Positions 22,918 through 30,352 of a stretch of DNA of 43,664 nucleotides are shown one piece after another. The position numbers and the translations under genes are program-made. The notes below the pieces were generated by a model. The model was not told where the DNA came from and ran no database searches. It saw nothing but the letters and a program-made list of their open reading frames with translations. Numbering within the stretch: the stretch's first letter is position 1; each line of letters begins with the position of its first letter. The DNA comes from Proteobacteria bacterium UBA6156 (GTDB taxonomy: Bacteria > Pseudomonadota > Alphaproteobacteria > UBA2136 > UBA6156), in contig DIUO01000035.1 in NCBI GenBank assembly GCA_002422365.1, positions 11,859 through 55,522 on the forward strand, written 5' to 3'.

Positions 22918-23700
22918 TTATTGAGCAAACTTCAATTCCCGCACCGCCAGCGCATGCAGCTTCGGGTTGGCCACCAGCAAGGTTTCACTTTTCGGGCCAA
23001 GGGGCTTACCGCCAAGGTCGCTGGCAAATCCGGCGCTTTCGGCCATTATCAGGTTCACCAGCAGGGCTTCCAGCCGGGTAACGCGGGTGGCCATGGCCAT
23101 GTCGGCACGGCCCACCGCCACGTCAATCACGTCCAGCAGGGTGTTGCCGCTTTTGCGGGTGTGTATCTCGGCTTTATCGAGTATCTCCAGCAAGTTCATC
23201 GCCACCACATCCACGGTTTTCCAGGGCACCATGCACAGGGTGTCGGCAAGCTCGGTGCGGTTGGCGCAGCGCAGGCGGCCCAGGCCTTCGGCACTGGCAC
23301 CCAGGCCGGTTTCGGCCACCACGCACTGGTCGTCGTTGGGCAGCATCACCGCGCCAATCGGGCAGGTGCCGTCTTTGTCAATAAAGGCCACAGCCATGCA
23401 CACTTCGTGGCGGCCATACAGCGCATTGCGCGGGCTTAGCAGCGGCGCCACCAGCCAGTGGGCACCTTCGGGGGCAGGGGCTTCGGCGGTCACCACCGGC
23501 AGGCCGCTCACGCCCAGCGCTTCTTTCAGCACAACTTCCAGGTTTTGGGTCACTTTGGCCAGCTCGCGCGCGGCTCCGCTGGCGTTCACGCGCGCGCGGC
23601 CCATCTCGCCCATGTGGCGCCTAAAGGCCCCACTGGCCTTCCCAAATGTTTTCAATATCAGCGTGCGCTTGGGGTTTACGGGGGTGGCGGGTTTGCTCAT
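22918..23700 (-). CDS. Inositol-monophosphatase-family protein lacking catalytic residues
   Basis: A 260-residue protein whose C-terminal half follows the SuhB/inositol monophosphatase pattern (RADMAMATRVTRLEALLVNL, ESAGFASDLGGKPLG, LLVANPKLHALAV), and whose centre aligns by position with the substrate domain (VCMAVAFIDKDGTCPIGAV). The metal-binding signature WIVDPLDGT is replaced by WLVAPLLSP (residues 82-90), no GEE-type acidic motif is seen, and the late WDxAAG motif reads RLEALL. Both metal sites therefore appear lost, and it is probably not a phosphatase. The start is ATG 23700, eight bases after GGAG. It follows efp, an order common in alphaproteobacteria. A conserved non-catalytic role is possible, since the frame is intact. 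Confidence 0.78.
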   Translation of the reverse strand: MSKPATPVNPKRTLILKTFGKASGAFRRHMGEMGRARVNASGAARELAKVTQNLEVVLKEALGVSGLPVVTAEAPAPEGAHWLVAPLLSPRNALYGRHEVCMAVAFIDKDGTCPIGAVMLPNDDQCVVAETGLGASAEGLGRLRCANRTELADTLCMVPWKTVDVVAMNLLEILDKAEIHTRKSGNTLLDVIDVAVGRADMAMATRVTRLEALLVNLIMAESAGFASDLGGKPLGPKSETLLVANPKLHALAVRELKFAQ

Positions 23701-23744
23701 ACCCAAGGCTCCTATCATCCCCTTGCGTAAAAGAAAAGCCCAAA

Positions 23745-23765
23745 AGAAAAGGCCCGCAGGCCCCA
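23745..23765 (-). terminator. Weak hairpin between efp and the IMPase-like gene
   Basis: On the minus strand GGCC/GGCC with two G-T pairs around a 4-base loop is followed by TTTTCTTTT. It may attenuate read-through from efp into the downstream gene. Confidence 0.35.
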
Positions 23766-23805
23766 TCTTTCATAAATACCGCCAAATTGCGGCACAAGCA
23801 CAGCC

Positions 23806-24366
23806 CTAAGCACGCCCTACAAACGTACCATCCAGCGTGTTCACAATCACACGCTCACCGGCGCCCAAATAGGGCGGAACCAAAATACGCGCGCCATTGC
23901 TCAGCTTGGCGGGCTTATAGCTGCTGCTGGCGGTTTGGCCTTTCACCACGGCATCGGCTTCCACCACCTCAAATTCCATCTTTTCAGGCAGGGTCACGCT
24001 TACCGGGCTTTCGCCGTAAAATTCCACGTTCACTTCCATGTTTTCGCTCAGCCAAATCATCTGGTCGCCCAGCAGGTCGCTGTTAATCACGGTCTGCTCA
24101 TAGCTGGTCATGTCCATAAAGGTCAGGTTGTCGCCTTCAGCAAACAGGTATTGCATCGGGCGCTGTTCCAGGCTGGCTTTTTCCACGGTGTCGGCACTGC
24201 GGAATCGCTCATTCAGCTTGGTGCCGTCGGTAATGCACTTCATTTCCACCTGCATATAGGCGCCGCCCTTGCCGGGCTGGGTGTGCTGAATCTTCGCCAC
24301 ACGCCACAGTTTGTTATGATAATCCAGCACCATGCCGGGTCGAATATCCACGCCGAAAATCTTCAT
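23806..24366 (-). CDS. efp: Translation elongation factor P
   Basis: A 186-residue EF-P, which enters ribosomes stalled at consecutive prolines and promotes peptide bond formation. The KOW-like N-terminal domain has the lysine-bearing loop QPGKGGAYMQVEMK (Lys33), the site modified in lysylated EF-P types. OB domains follow, with MDMTSYEQ, and the C-terminal signature VKGQTASSSYKPAKLSNGARILVPPYLGAGERVIVNT. The start is ATG 24366 (MKIFGVDIRPG), which matches the family; a longer in-frame extension upstream is not credible. No epmA or epmB gene is in the window. The many Pro-rich proteins here (for example at 37251 and 20938) are natural EF-P clients. Confidence 0.97.
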   Translation of the reverse strand: MKIFGVDIRPGMVLDYHNKLWRVAKIQHTQPGKGGAYMQVEMKCITDGTKLNERFRSADTVEKASLEQRPMQYLFAEGDNLTFMDMTSYEQTVINSDLLGDQMIWLSENMEVNVEFYGESPVSVTLPEKMEFEVVEADAVVKGQTASSSYKPAKLSNGARILVPPYLGAGERVIVNTLDGTFVGRA

Positions 24367-24458
24367 ATCCCAACTCCATCTTACGTTTTGCTTAAAAATA
24401 TAGGCTCGCCTCTCTCTATCCGCTTGCGCGCCCAAAATCAAGGGGCTACCATAACGGT

Positions 24459-25331
24459 ATGAAAACAAAAACATGCTCCACCCCCCACCTGCGCACCCTT
24501 GGGCTGGGCCTGTTTTTCCTCTCTTCGCTCCTCATTCCTCAAGCCTGGGGCTATACAAGCCCCATCAAACCGCCGCCGCTCATCATCAGTTACGATATGT
24601 CCGGCCAACCCCTCAGCATCACGCACGACGGGGCAGGGGTCTACACGTTCGATGGCCTGCCCTACCCCGGCACCGTCATCTACACCCCGGTCAACGGCGT
24701 GGTTACCTACCAACACCCAGACGACCCCCTCTGGTACACCATCACCCCCGCCATGTTGCAAAACGTCGTCGTGCGGCCCACCATTTCGCAGGGCCCGCAG
24801 GCCAAGGCGTGGCAGGGCCACCCGAATATCCGCTGGAACATCACCGCCCCGCAAACAGCCCTCGAGGCTAATCCTAATTCGCCGCTAGAAGCCGACCTCG
24901 CCCAAGCCCCCACCGACGCCGCCTGCCCCCCCATGTTCGGCAGCGCCCGCGCCGCCGCCATGGCGGGGCTTACGGTTGCCGACCTCGCCCACGTCCTCAC
25001 CACCCTCCAGTGGCTTAACGGCGGCGCCATCGTCAACGGCTGCGAGAAACTCCAATACACCACCGAACAAGCCGCCAAAATCGGCCTGCCCACCGGCTTT
25101 ACCGGCCCCAACGGCTACTGGCAGCTGCTGGGGGTAGAGCAAACGTCCACCAGCCTCATCCCGCTGCCCATAGCGTCCCCCATTACCGACAGCGCCCGCC
25201 TCCACCTCCTCCTCATCCAGTTCGGGCCGGAAGACCGCGCCGAGCTCGTCCGCACTTACGGCAACCTCCCCGCCCAGCAGCAAATCGAGCGCATCAGCCC
25301 GCTCCTCACCCAAGAAACCGTCGTCCCCTAA
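24459..25331 (+). CDS. Secreted protein of unknown function
   Basis: A 290-residue protein with an N-terminal signal peptide (hydrophobic core TLGLGLFFLSSLLIP, cleavage near AWG-YT). I do not recognise a family. The mature N-terminal ~70 residues are Gly/Pro/Tyr-rich with beta character (DGAGVYTFDGLPYPGTVIYT, VVTYQHPDDPLWYTITP). The remainder is helical, with two Cys (AACPPMF and VNGCEKL) that could pair. A PTGFTGPNGYWQLLGVEQT stretch precedes a C-terminal helical part. It is divergent from efp and followed by repeat element C. Periplasmic or outer-membrane location is inferred from the signal peptide only. Confidence 0.78.
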   Translation: MKTKTCSTPHLRTLGLGLFFLSSLLIPQAWGYTSPIKPPPLIISYDMSGQPLSITHDGAGVYTFDGLPYPGTVIYTPVNGVVTYQHPDDPLWYTITPAMLQNVVVRPTISQGPQAKAWQGHPNIRWNITAPQTALEANPNSPLEADLAQAPTDAACPPMFGSARAAAMAGLTVADLAHVLTTLQWLNGGAIVNGCEKLQYTTEQAAKIGLPTGFTGPNGYWQLLGVEQTSTSLIPLPIASPITDSARLHLLLIQFGPEDRAELVRTYGNLPAQQQIERISPLLTQETVVP

Positions 25332-25332
25332 A

Positions 25333-25515
25333 TCCCAGCACATTTCTCGGGCCTGCACCCAGAACCGGGATCTGGAAAATACGCGTACAACCCCCAACCA
25401 TTCGGCCCCAATAACCTAGCGGGAAACCGCGCCAGCCGGATGCTTTCCCCACATTTTTAATGTGGTGGAAAGCACCGTGCCGGCGCAACCCTCACCAAAG
25501 TTCCCGCACGTTGCT
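25333..25515 (+). repeat. Composite nested-hairpin element, copy C
   Basis: Left module reduced: CCCAGCACATTTCTCGG then directly CCCAGAACCGGGATCTGGA, with the inner hairpin missing. Right module complete: GGGAAACCGCGCCAGCCGG, arms TGCTTTCC/GGAAAGCA around CCACATT/AATGTGG, then CAACCCTCACC and a GCACGTTG end shared with copy A. It starts two bases after the upstream stop codon. No gene is seen in it. Confidence 0.82.
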
Positions 25516-25605
25516 ACTCATTAACTACCCACACCAAACCACCATAATTCCCAAAATGTACAAATTCCCCTTGCACTAACTCTATACCCACCCCATCATA
25601 AACCC

Positions 25606-25701
25606 ATGACATCAATTCAAACCACCTGCGCCAAACTGCCGGAATACGTTGCCGGCAACATTGCCGTACGTACCTCCTCCGTGGAGCATGTGGTGAGTTA
25701 G
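25606..25701 (+). CDS. Possible 31-residue small ORF
   Basis: An ATG-initiated frame of 31 codons (MTSIQTTCAKLPEYVAGNIA...) ends 20 bases before a strong intrinsic terminator, so this segment is probably transcribed. There is no Shine-Dalgarno and no recognisable family. It could be a small protein, the remnant of a longer gene or part of a small RNA. Confidence 0.25.
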   Translation: MTSIQTTCAKLPEYVAGNIAVRTSSVEHVVS

Positions 25702-25720
25702 AATCCTGATTCAGTACCAC

Positions 25721-25750
25721 AGGCGGCCTACGGGCCGCCTTTTTCGTTTT
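25721..25750 (+). terminator. Intrinsic terminator upstream of the MFS gene
   Basis: An 8-bp perfect stem (aggcggcc / ggccgcct), loop TACG, followed by TTTTCGTTTT. No convincing gene precedes it on the same strand apart from the 31-codon frame at 25606-25701, which makes an unannotated small RNA or small gene upstream plausible. Confidence 0.8.
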
Positions 25751-25780
25751 CCTACCCTAACAAATGACTGGTCATGCAAA

Positions 25781-25893
25781 GTAACAAGGGAAGTCGGGGG
25801 GTGCAGGGGGTCGATAGACCCCCGCAGAGGCCCTTGGGCCTCCATTCCGGCGGAGGCCGGAACTAACGAAAGCCGTTTTGGCGGTTAGCCTCC
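25781..25893 (+). repeat. Second dispersed hairpin element, copy G2
   Basis: The hairpin GGGGGTC/GACCCCC with loop GATA is followed by GAGGCCC/GGGCCTC, the 22-bp palindrome (25843-25861) and an ACGAAAGCCGTTTTGGCGG tail. The order of parts matches copy G1 at 20124-20256 while the stems differ in sequence. Confidence 0.7.
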
Positions 25894-25951
25894 CAACTCA
25901 ATGCCAAGCAAAGCCCAAACAAGAAACATTAACCTTAACCGAGAGAAAACA

Positions 25952-27118
25952 ATGACAACGACGCACCATCCCAACCTCCCGTTTCTCCGCTGGCATGCCA
26001 TGCTGCGCGAGTCCGGGTTCATCATCCCCGTCATCATCGCCTACGTTCACCTGCGCGGCGTTTCGTTCGCCGAGTTCATGGCCATCCAAAGCATGTACAT
26101 GGTCGCCATGCTGGTCTTGGGCCCGCTCATCAGCCCGCTGGCCGACAAATACGGCCGACGCCCCGCCGCCATCGTCGGTTCGGCGTTCTGGACACTCGGC
26201 CACATCATCATGTGGCAGGGTTACGGCTGGCAGGCGTTTGCGGTGGCCGAGCTTATGCTCGCCATCGGCATCGCCGCCTACCGCCCGGCGGTCGATGCTC
26301 TGCTCTACGACAGCCTCGCCTCCGTCGGCAAGCAGCAGCACCACTTCGCCGCGCTTACCAACCTCAGCAGTTGGCAGGCGTATGCCGGGGCAGGGGCCAT
26401 GCTGGTCGGCGGTTGGCTGTTCGCGCAGCACACGTCGGCCCCCATCCTCGCCAGCATCGTCGCCAACCTCGGCATGGTGCTGGTGGCGTTTAAACTGAGC
26501 GAAGCCCCCTACGCTAAGCCCATCGCCCACCCCACGTATCAAGACATGTGGCGGCAAACCTGGGCAGCGCTCAGCCACCCGGCTACCCGCTGGGTGGTTA
26601 TCCTGCCCGGTTTCATCACCGGCAGCACCATCACCATGTTCTGGTCGGTGCAGCCGTTGTGGCAAGCGGCGGGGCTGGGCACGGCGGCGGCAAGCATGCT
26701 GCTCACCGCACAGTTTGCGGCGCGCGGCTGGTTCGCCTCGCAGTGCCCGCGCGTGCTGGCCCACCTTGGCCACCGTCGCAGCTTCATGCTGTGCATTGGC
26801 TTGGTGGCGGCCGGTTTTGCGGGCATGGCACTGCTGCCGTGGTGGGCGTCCTACCCTCTGTTCGTGCTGGGCAGCGCCCTCGGCTATATTCTGGCCGATA
26901 CCATGGGCGCCGACATGCTCCACCACAGCGTGCCCTCCGCCATACGCAGCACGGCGGCCGGGGCTTACAGCCTGGTGGGCAGGCTCATGGGCATCACCTC
27001 TATGGGGGCTACGTCGGTGCTCTACCCGCAGCTCGGCCTCTCCGGCACGCTGCTGGTGGTGGGCGGCACAGCCATGGCCTTGGCCATCTGGGCACTCACC
27101 CACCTCCGCACCCGCTAA
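25952..27118 (+). CDS. MFS transporter
   Basis: A 388-residue major facilitator superfamily permease with about twelve hydrophobic segments. The loop 2-3 signature is visible as PLADKYGRRPAAIVGS, and the cytoplasmic loop after helix 6 separates two six-helix halves. The MFS drug/solute exporter type is likely, but the substrate cannot be assigned: there is no neighbouring regulator or pathway gene. The start is placed at ATG 25952, preceded by a GAGAG purine stretch at about 25941; a longer in-frame frame back to 25901 lacks a ribosome site and adds a non-membrane extension. The gene is alone between repeat G2 and a hairpin terminator. Confidence 0.88.
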   Translation: MTTTHHPNLPFLRWHAMLRESGFIIPVIIAYVHLRGVSFAEFMAIQSMYMVAMLVLGPLISPLADKYGRRPAAIVGSAFWTLGHIIMWQGYGWQAFAVAELMLAIGIAAYRPAVDALLYDSLASVGKQQHHFAALTNLSSWQAYAGAGAMLVGGWLFAQHTSAPILASIVANLGMVLVAFKLSEAPYAKPIAHPTYQDMWRQTWAALSHPATRWVVILPGFITGSTITMFWSVQPLWQAAGLGTAAASMLLTAQFAARGWFASQCPRVLAHLGHRRSFMLCIGLVAAGFAGMALLPWWASYPLFVLGSALGYILADTMGADMLHHSVPSAIRSTAAGAYSLVGRLMGITSMGATSVLYPQLGLSGTLLVVGGTAMALAIWALTHLRTR

Positions 27119-27138
27119 CCCGGGCCACACCCAAAACC

Positions 27139-27163
27139 AAAGGCACCCCCCAAGGGTGCCTTT
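27139..27163 (+). terminator. Hairpin terminator after the MFS gene
   Basis: A 10-bp stem (aaaggcaccc / gggtgccttt) with a 5-base loop, 20 bases after the stop. The T content is in the stem arm itself; no long T run follows. Confidence 0.65.
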
Positions 27164-27199
27164 GCCATATCAACATCCCTAACTTATATATTTTTCAGC

Positions 27200-27228
27200 T
27201 TGTCCTCCCCCAAATCTCAATGTATACG
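27200..27228 (+). promoter_or_regulatory. Putative promoter of the orphan gene at 27303
   Basis: TTGTCC (27200-27205) and TATACG (27223-27228) are 17 bases apart, with an A/T-rich block (27182-27197) immediately upstream that could act as an UP element. The predicted leader is about 70 bases. Confidence 0.5.
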
Positions 27229-27302
27229 TTTCACCAATCTCAATCGGCACGTTTTCTCTTAAACAAAGCATAACCGTGCCCGGCCAGCCCCAAGAGGTTT
27301 CA

Positions 27303-27704
27303 ATGGCCCACTCTCAAATCTTCGTCACATTCCTTGTAGAAGTCCCGGGGGCAGAAAACCCGAGGGAAATCGATAAACCGGTCGCCAACGAATCAATCAG
27401 CGGACTGGTTTTTCAGAAGGACTGCTTCGCCTTCTATTTCTGGAAGCGTTCCTTAGCTGGATTCAGCAACGCACTCCCCGCCCAAAACAACGAGGGAGAC
27501 TACTCGGTGTACTTCATTGGCGAGCGCTACAACATCGAGCAGCTCCGCCAAGATCCCTCAAACCAGGAACGCGTGCGACTCGCCGACAAAATGGAAAGCG
27601 AAGGTTGGGCAGAACTCGTTTACTGTCCACACGTCGGCATATGGCAGAAACTGAACGAGGGCGACATGGTCATCCCCCTCGACAAGATCACCTTCGCCGC
27701 CTAA
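27303..27704 (+). CDS. Orphan small cytoplasmic protein, function unknown
   Basis: A 133-residue soluble protein with no signal peptide or membrane helix; I recognise no family. ATG 27303 is chosen because AAGAGG lies seven bases upstream. The sequence is acidic and aromatic-rich, with segments such as DCFAFYFWKRSLAGFSNALP, YSVYFIGERYNIEQL and GWAELVYCPHVGIWQKLNEG, suggesting a compact alpha/beta domain. There are two Cys but no metal motif. Like the orphan gene at 22069 it has its own A/T-rich promoter, a good ribosome site and a strong terminator. It may be an acquired cargo gene. Confidence 0.78.
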   Translation: MAHSQIFVTFLVEVPGAENPREIDKPVANESISGLVFQKDCFAFYFWKRSLAGFSNALPAQNNEGDYSVYFIGERYNIEQLRQDPSNQERVRLADKMESEGWAELVYCPHVGIWQKLNEGDMVIPLDKITFAA

Positions 27705-27723
27705 GCAGGTCACACCTCACCAC

Positions 27724-27752
27724 CCCCCGCCGCAAAGCGGGGGTTCTTTTTT
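27724..27752 (+). terminator. Strong intrinsic terminator after the orphan gene
   Basis: A 7-bp stem (cccccgc / gcgggggg) around a 6-base loop is followed by TTCTTTTTTTT, 20 bases after the stop codon. Confidence 0.85.
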
Positions 27753-27830
27753 TTAAAAAACCAACCCAATAACAACCAAATCACCAAACACGAAATCACG
27801 AAAAACGAAAACACAAAATCTGCCCACCAA
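27753..27830. repeat. A/C-rich tract upstream of the AgcS gene
   Basis: AAACACGAAATCACGAAAAA-type units resemble the other A/C-rich intergenic tracts. It occupies much of the leader region of the symporter gene; no promoter was identified there with confidence. Confidence 0.45.
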
Positions 27831-27900
27831 ACCATCATCCCCCCTATACCGCCACACCTGAATACAATATACCTTAACCCCAGATACAGAAAGCCGCCCC

Positions 27901-29406
27901 ATGCTCACCACCCTACACGCCCAGCTGAATGTCATCTCCGGCCTGCTGTGGGGTTGGCCCATGCTGGTGGCGCTTATGGCCACGGGAATTTGGCTCACGC
28001 TGCTGCTGCGCGGCGTGCAGTTCACCATGCTGCTGCCGGCCCTGAAGGACATCTTCACCCCCCAAAGCCCCGCCGAAGGCACCATCTCCAACCGCGCCGC
28101 CCTCATGACAGCCCTGGCCGCCACCGTCGGCACCGGCAACATCGCTGGGGTCGCCACCGCCATCGCCCTGGGCGGGCCGGGGGCGGTGTTCTGGATGTGG
28201 TGCAGCGGCCTCCTCGGCATGGCACTCAAATATGCCGAAACCCTGCTCGGCAGCCACTACCGCGTCAAAACCGCCGACGGCACCTACCGTGGCGGCCCCA
28301 TGTACTACCTCACCTACGGCGCCAACCAACCCTTGCTGGGCATGGCTTATGCGCTGTTTCTGGGCTTCGCCGCCTTCAGCATCGGCGGCATGGTGCAAAG
28401 CAATTCGGTGGCGGATGCGTTGCAAACCAGCTTCGCCATCAACCCCACCCTCAGCGGTGCGGTCATCACCCTGGCGGCGGCGGCCATCATGTTCGGCGGC
28501 CTCACGCGCATTGCCCGCATGGCCAACCGCATCGTCCCGGCCATGATCCTCCTCTACCTCGTCACCGGCACCTTCATTCTGCTCGCCAACGCCGCCTACC
28601 TGCCTGCGGTGTTCCAGCTTATCTTTGCCGATGCCTTCACCGGCACCGCCGCCACCGGGGGCTTTGCCGGGGCCAGCGTCATGCTCGCCATGCGCTACGG
28701 CCTGTCTCGCGGAATATTCTCGAACGAATCCGGCCTCGGCTCCGCCGCCATCGTCTCGGCCGCCGCCCAAACCCGCCACCCCGCCCAGCAGGCGTTTGTG
28801 GCGATGACGCAAACCTTCATCGACACCCTCATCGTCTGCACCTTCACCGCACTGGTCATCCTCGTCACCGGCGCATTCACCTCCTCTTCGGTCGCCTCGG
28901 GCGGGGCGTCACTCACGCAACTGGCCTTCACGGCGGGCCTGGGCGGCATCACAATCTTGGGCTACCAGCTCGGCGCGGCCATTGTCACCATTTGCCTGGT
29001 GCTGTTTGCCTTCACCACTGTCATCGGCTGGGGCTACTTCGGCCAGCAGGGTGCGGTGTTCCTGTTCGGCCCGCGCAGCGCCAAGCCCTACCTTATCGCC
29101 TTCCTCGCCGCCACGTTCTTCGGCGCCTGGGTGCTAAGCCTCGCCACCACGGTCAAAGAAGGCGTCCAATTCATCTGGACCATTGCCGACATCACCACCG
29201 GCCTCATGATGATCCCCAACCTCATCGCCCTCTGGCTCCTCAGCCCCAAAATCCGCACCCTTACCAAAGACTACCTCACCAATCACAGCAAAGGCAAAGA
29301 AGGCCACCACGCCGCCTTCCACTTCGCCGCCCCCAAAGCCAAAGAGAAAACGGCACAAGCAACCCCCACCAAGCCCCAACCCAAAAAATCCACCCGTAAA
29401 AAATAG
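27901..29406 (+). CDS. AgcS-family sodium:alanine/glycine symporter
   Basis: A 501-residue inner-membrane symporter of the alanine or glycine:cation symporter (AgcS, TC 2.A.25) family, which couples Na+ entry to uptake of alanine or glycine. Family signatures are the N-terminal GVQFTMLLPALKDIF, the GTGNIAGVATAIALGGPGA segment, FWMWCSGLLGMALKYAETLL, a GGPMYYL loop, the RGIFSNESGLGSAAI motif and VIGWGYFGQQG. About eleven membrane helices are evident. The C-terminal 50 residues are an unusual Lys/Ala/Pro-rich basic tail ending KPQPKKSTRKK, beyond the usual family length. The start ATG 27901 directly follows a C-rich leader. It is monocistronic and followed by repeat element D. Confidence 0.94.
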   Translation: MLTTLHAQLNVISGLLWGWPMLVALMATGIWLTLLLRGVQFTMLLPALKDIFTPQSPAEGTISNRAALMTALAATVGTGNIAGVATAIALGGPGAVFWMWCSGLLGMALKYAETLLGSHYRVKTADGTYRGGPMYYLTYGANQPLLGMAYALFLGFAAFSIGGMVQSNSVADALQTSFAINPTLSGAVITLAAAAIMFGGLTRIARMANRIVPAMILLYLVTGTFILLANAAYLPAVFQLIFADAFTGTAATGGFAGASVMLAMRYGLSRGIFSNESGLGSAAIVSAAAQTRHPAQQAFVAMTQTFIDTLIVCTFTALVILVTGAFTSSSVASGGASLTQLAFTAGLGGITILGYQLGAAIVTICLVLFAFTTVIGWGYFGQQGAVFLFGPRSAKPYLIAFLAATFFGAWVLSLATTVKEGVQFIWTIADITTGLMMIPNLIALWLLSPKIRTLTKDYLTNHSKGKEGHHAAFHFAAPKAKEKTAQATPTKPQPKKSTRKK

Positions 29407-29443
29407 AAAAGGGCAGGGGCCAAAAGCCCCCCACCAACTCTCT

Positions 29444-29711
29444 CCAGCACCGTTTCCCGGGCTGCGGCGGGGTCACATTTGGAACAAATGGGGGACCCCC
29501 GCCCACACCATTCCGGCGGAGGCCGGAACCCGGGATCTCGAATATACAAGCACGAATACGCTAACCATCCGGCCTCCAAAACCTCTCGGGAAACCGTGCC
29601 AGCCGGATGATATCTTCAAAAAATCCCATTTTTGGGAAGATATCACTGTGCCCGCCATTCCGGCGGAGGCCGGAACACCACCCTCCCCCATCCCCAGCAC
29701 TTCCCGTAAAC
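29444..29711 (+). repeat. Composite nested-hairpin element, copy D, with an inserted palindrome
   Basis: A full two-module copy. Left: CAGCACCGTTTCCCGGGCTG, inner GGCGGGG stem with a CACATTTGGAACAAATG tip, CCCCCGCCC, then a 22-bp palindrome inserted at 29507-29528, then the CCCGGGATCTCGAATATAC arm. Right: TCGGGAAACCGTGCCAGCCG, arms GATATCTT (29609-29616) / AAGATATC (29637-29644) around AAAAAAT/ATTTTT, a second palindrome copy (29655-29676) and a CCCCAGCACTTCCCGTAAA end. It lies between the convergent AgcS and SleB-like genes. Confidence 0.87.
29507..29528. repeat. 22-bp palindrome inserted inside element D
   Basis: The sequence TTCCGGC-GGAG-GCCGGAA with flanks interrupts the left module of element D exactly where copies A, B and F read CCCAGACCCGGG. 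Other copies lie in elements A, G1 and G2 and at the right end of D. Confidence 0.8.
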
Positions 29712-29734
29712 ACGAAGAGCCATAAAGTCCTAAA

Positions 29735-29778
29735 AAACAAAGAAACACCGCCAGAGCCAAGCTCACAGCGGTGTTTCC
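29735..29778 (-). terminator. Terminator of the SleB-like gene
   Basis: On the minus strand a 10-bp stem (gaaacaccgc with gcggtgtttc, 29742-29777) encloses a second small GAGC/GCTC hairpin and runs into TTTGTTTTTTAGG. It lies about 47 bases after the stop codon. Confidence 0.6.
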
Positions 29779-29824
29779 CGACCCTCCCGGTCGATCTCGT
29801 TACTCGTGCCTCACTCCCAACAGG

Positions 29825-30352
29825 TCAGCGGGCGTAGGCATACACCGGGTTGCGCGGGTCGCGGTACAAATGGTGTCCCGCAATCTTGCCGCAGTATCCC
29901 CCCAGCTTCTTGAACTTCTGCGCCCACTTGGGGTTCACCCACGGGGTATGGAAGTACGAACAGCCCGCCAGCTTGCGCTGCAACGGCACCGCCACGGTGG
30001 GCTTGCCGTTCAGCCAGTCGCGGCACATCTGTTCGGCCAGCTCCCGCATGCGGGGCGTCGGCTGCTTCACCAACGGCGCAAACTGGTGCGGCGCGGTGGC
30101 GGCAGCCTTAATGCTGTAGTCCTTGCGCGCGCTGGCACGCACCAGCACCGCATGGGCAACCGACACATAGCCCTCTTCGCTATGCAGCGCTTCCACGGCC
30201 ATAACCTTGGCCAGATAGTTCACCTGCTCGGCGCTGCACAGTTTGGCAACTTTGGCAGGGTTGTTCAGTTTGCTCGGCGTAGCGAGTGCCTGTGCCATGC
30301 CAGCCGAAAGCAGCATGCCAAGGGTGACGAGCATCACGCGATAAAAGCTCAT
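29825..30352 (-). CDS. SleB-like cell wall hydrolase
   Basis: A 175-residue exported protein of the Hydrolase_2 (SleB/CwlJ) family of peptidoglycan lytic enzymes. It has a signal peptide (residues 1-23, ending AQALA). The domain begins at NYLAKVMAVEALHSEEGYVSVAHAV, whose Glu residues include the expected catalytic acid, then HQFAP and the family's C-terminal FHTPWVNPKWAQKFKKLG and IAGHHLYRDP blocks. Four Cys outside the signal (LCSAEQ, MCRDW, GCSYF, YCGK) could form two disulfides in the periplasm. It is a compact catalytic-domain-only member, without the N-terminal LysM or PG-binding domain of Bacillus SleB, and is monocistronic. Confidence 0.85.
   Translation of the reverse strand: MSFYRVMLVTLGMLLSAGMAQALATPSKLNNPAKVAKLCSAEQVNYLAKVMAVEALHSEEGYVSVAHAVLVRASARKDYSIKAAATAPHQFAPLVKQPTPRMRELAEQMCRDWLNGKPTVAVPLQRKLAGCSYFHTPWVNPKWAQKFKKLGGYCGKIAGHHLYRDPRNPVYAYAR

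Noticed and set aside
27948..29399. A 483-codon frame overlapping the AgcS symporter in another frame
   Set aside because: Arg/His/Pro-rich shadow with no motif; the symporter frame has all family signatures.
29416..29430. GGGGC-CAAAA-GCCCC hairpin after the AgcS gene as a terminator
   Set aside because: Only five base pairs and no T run on the plus strand; too weak to list.
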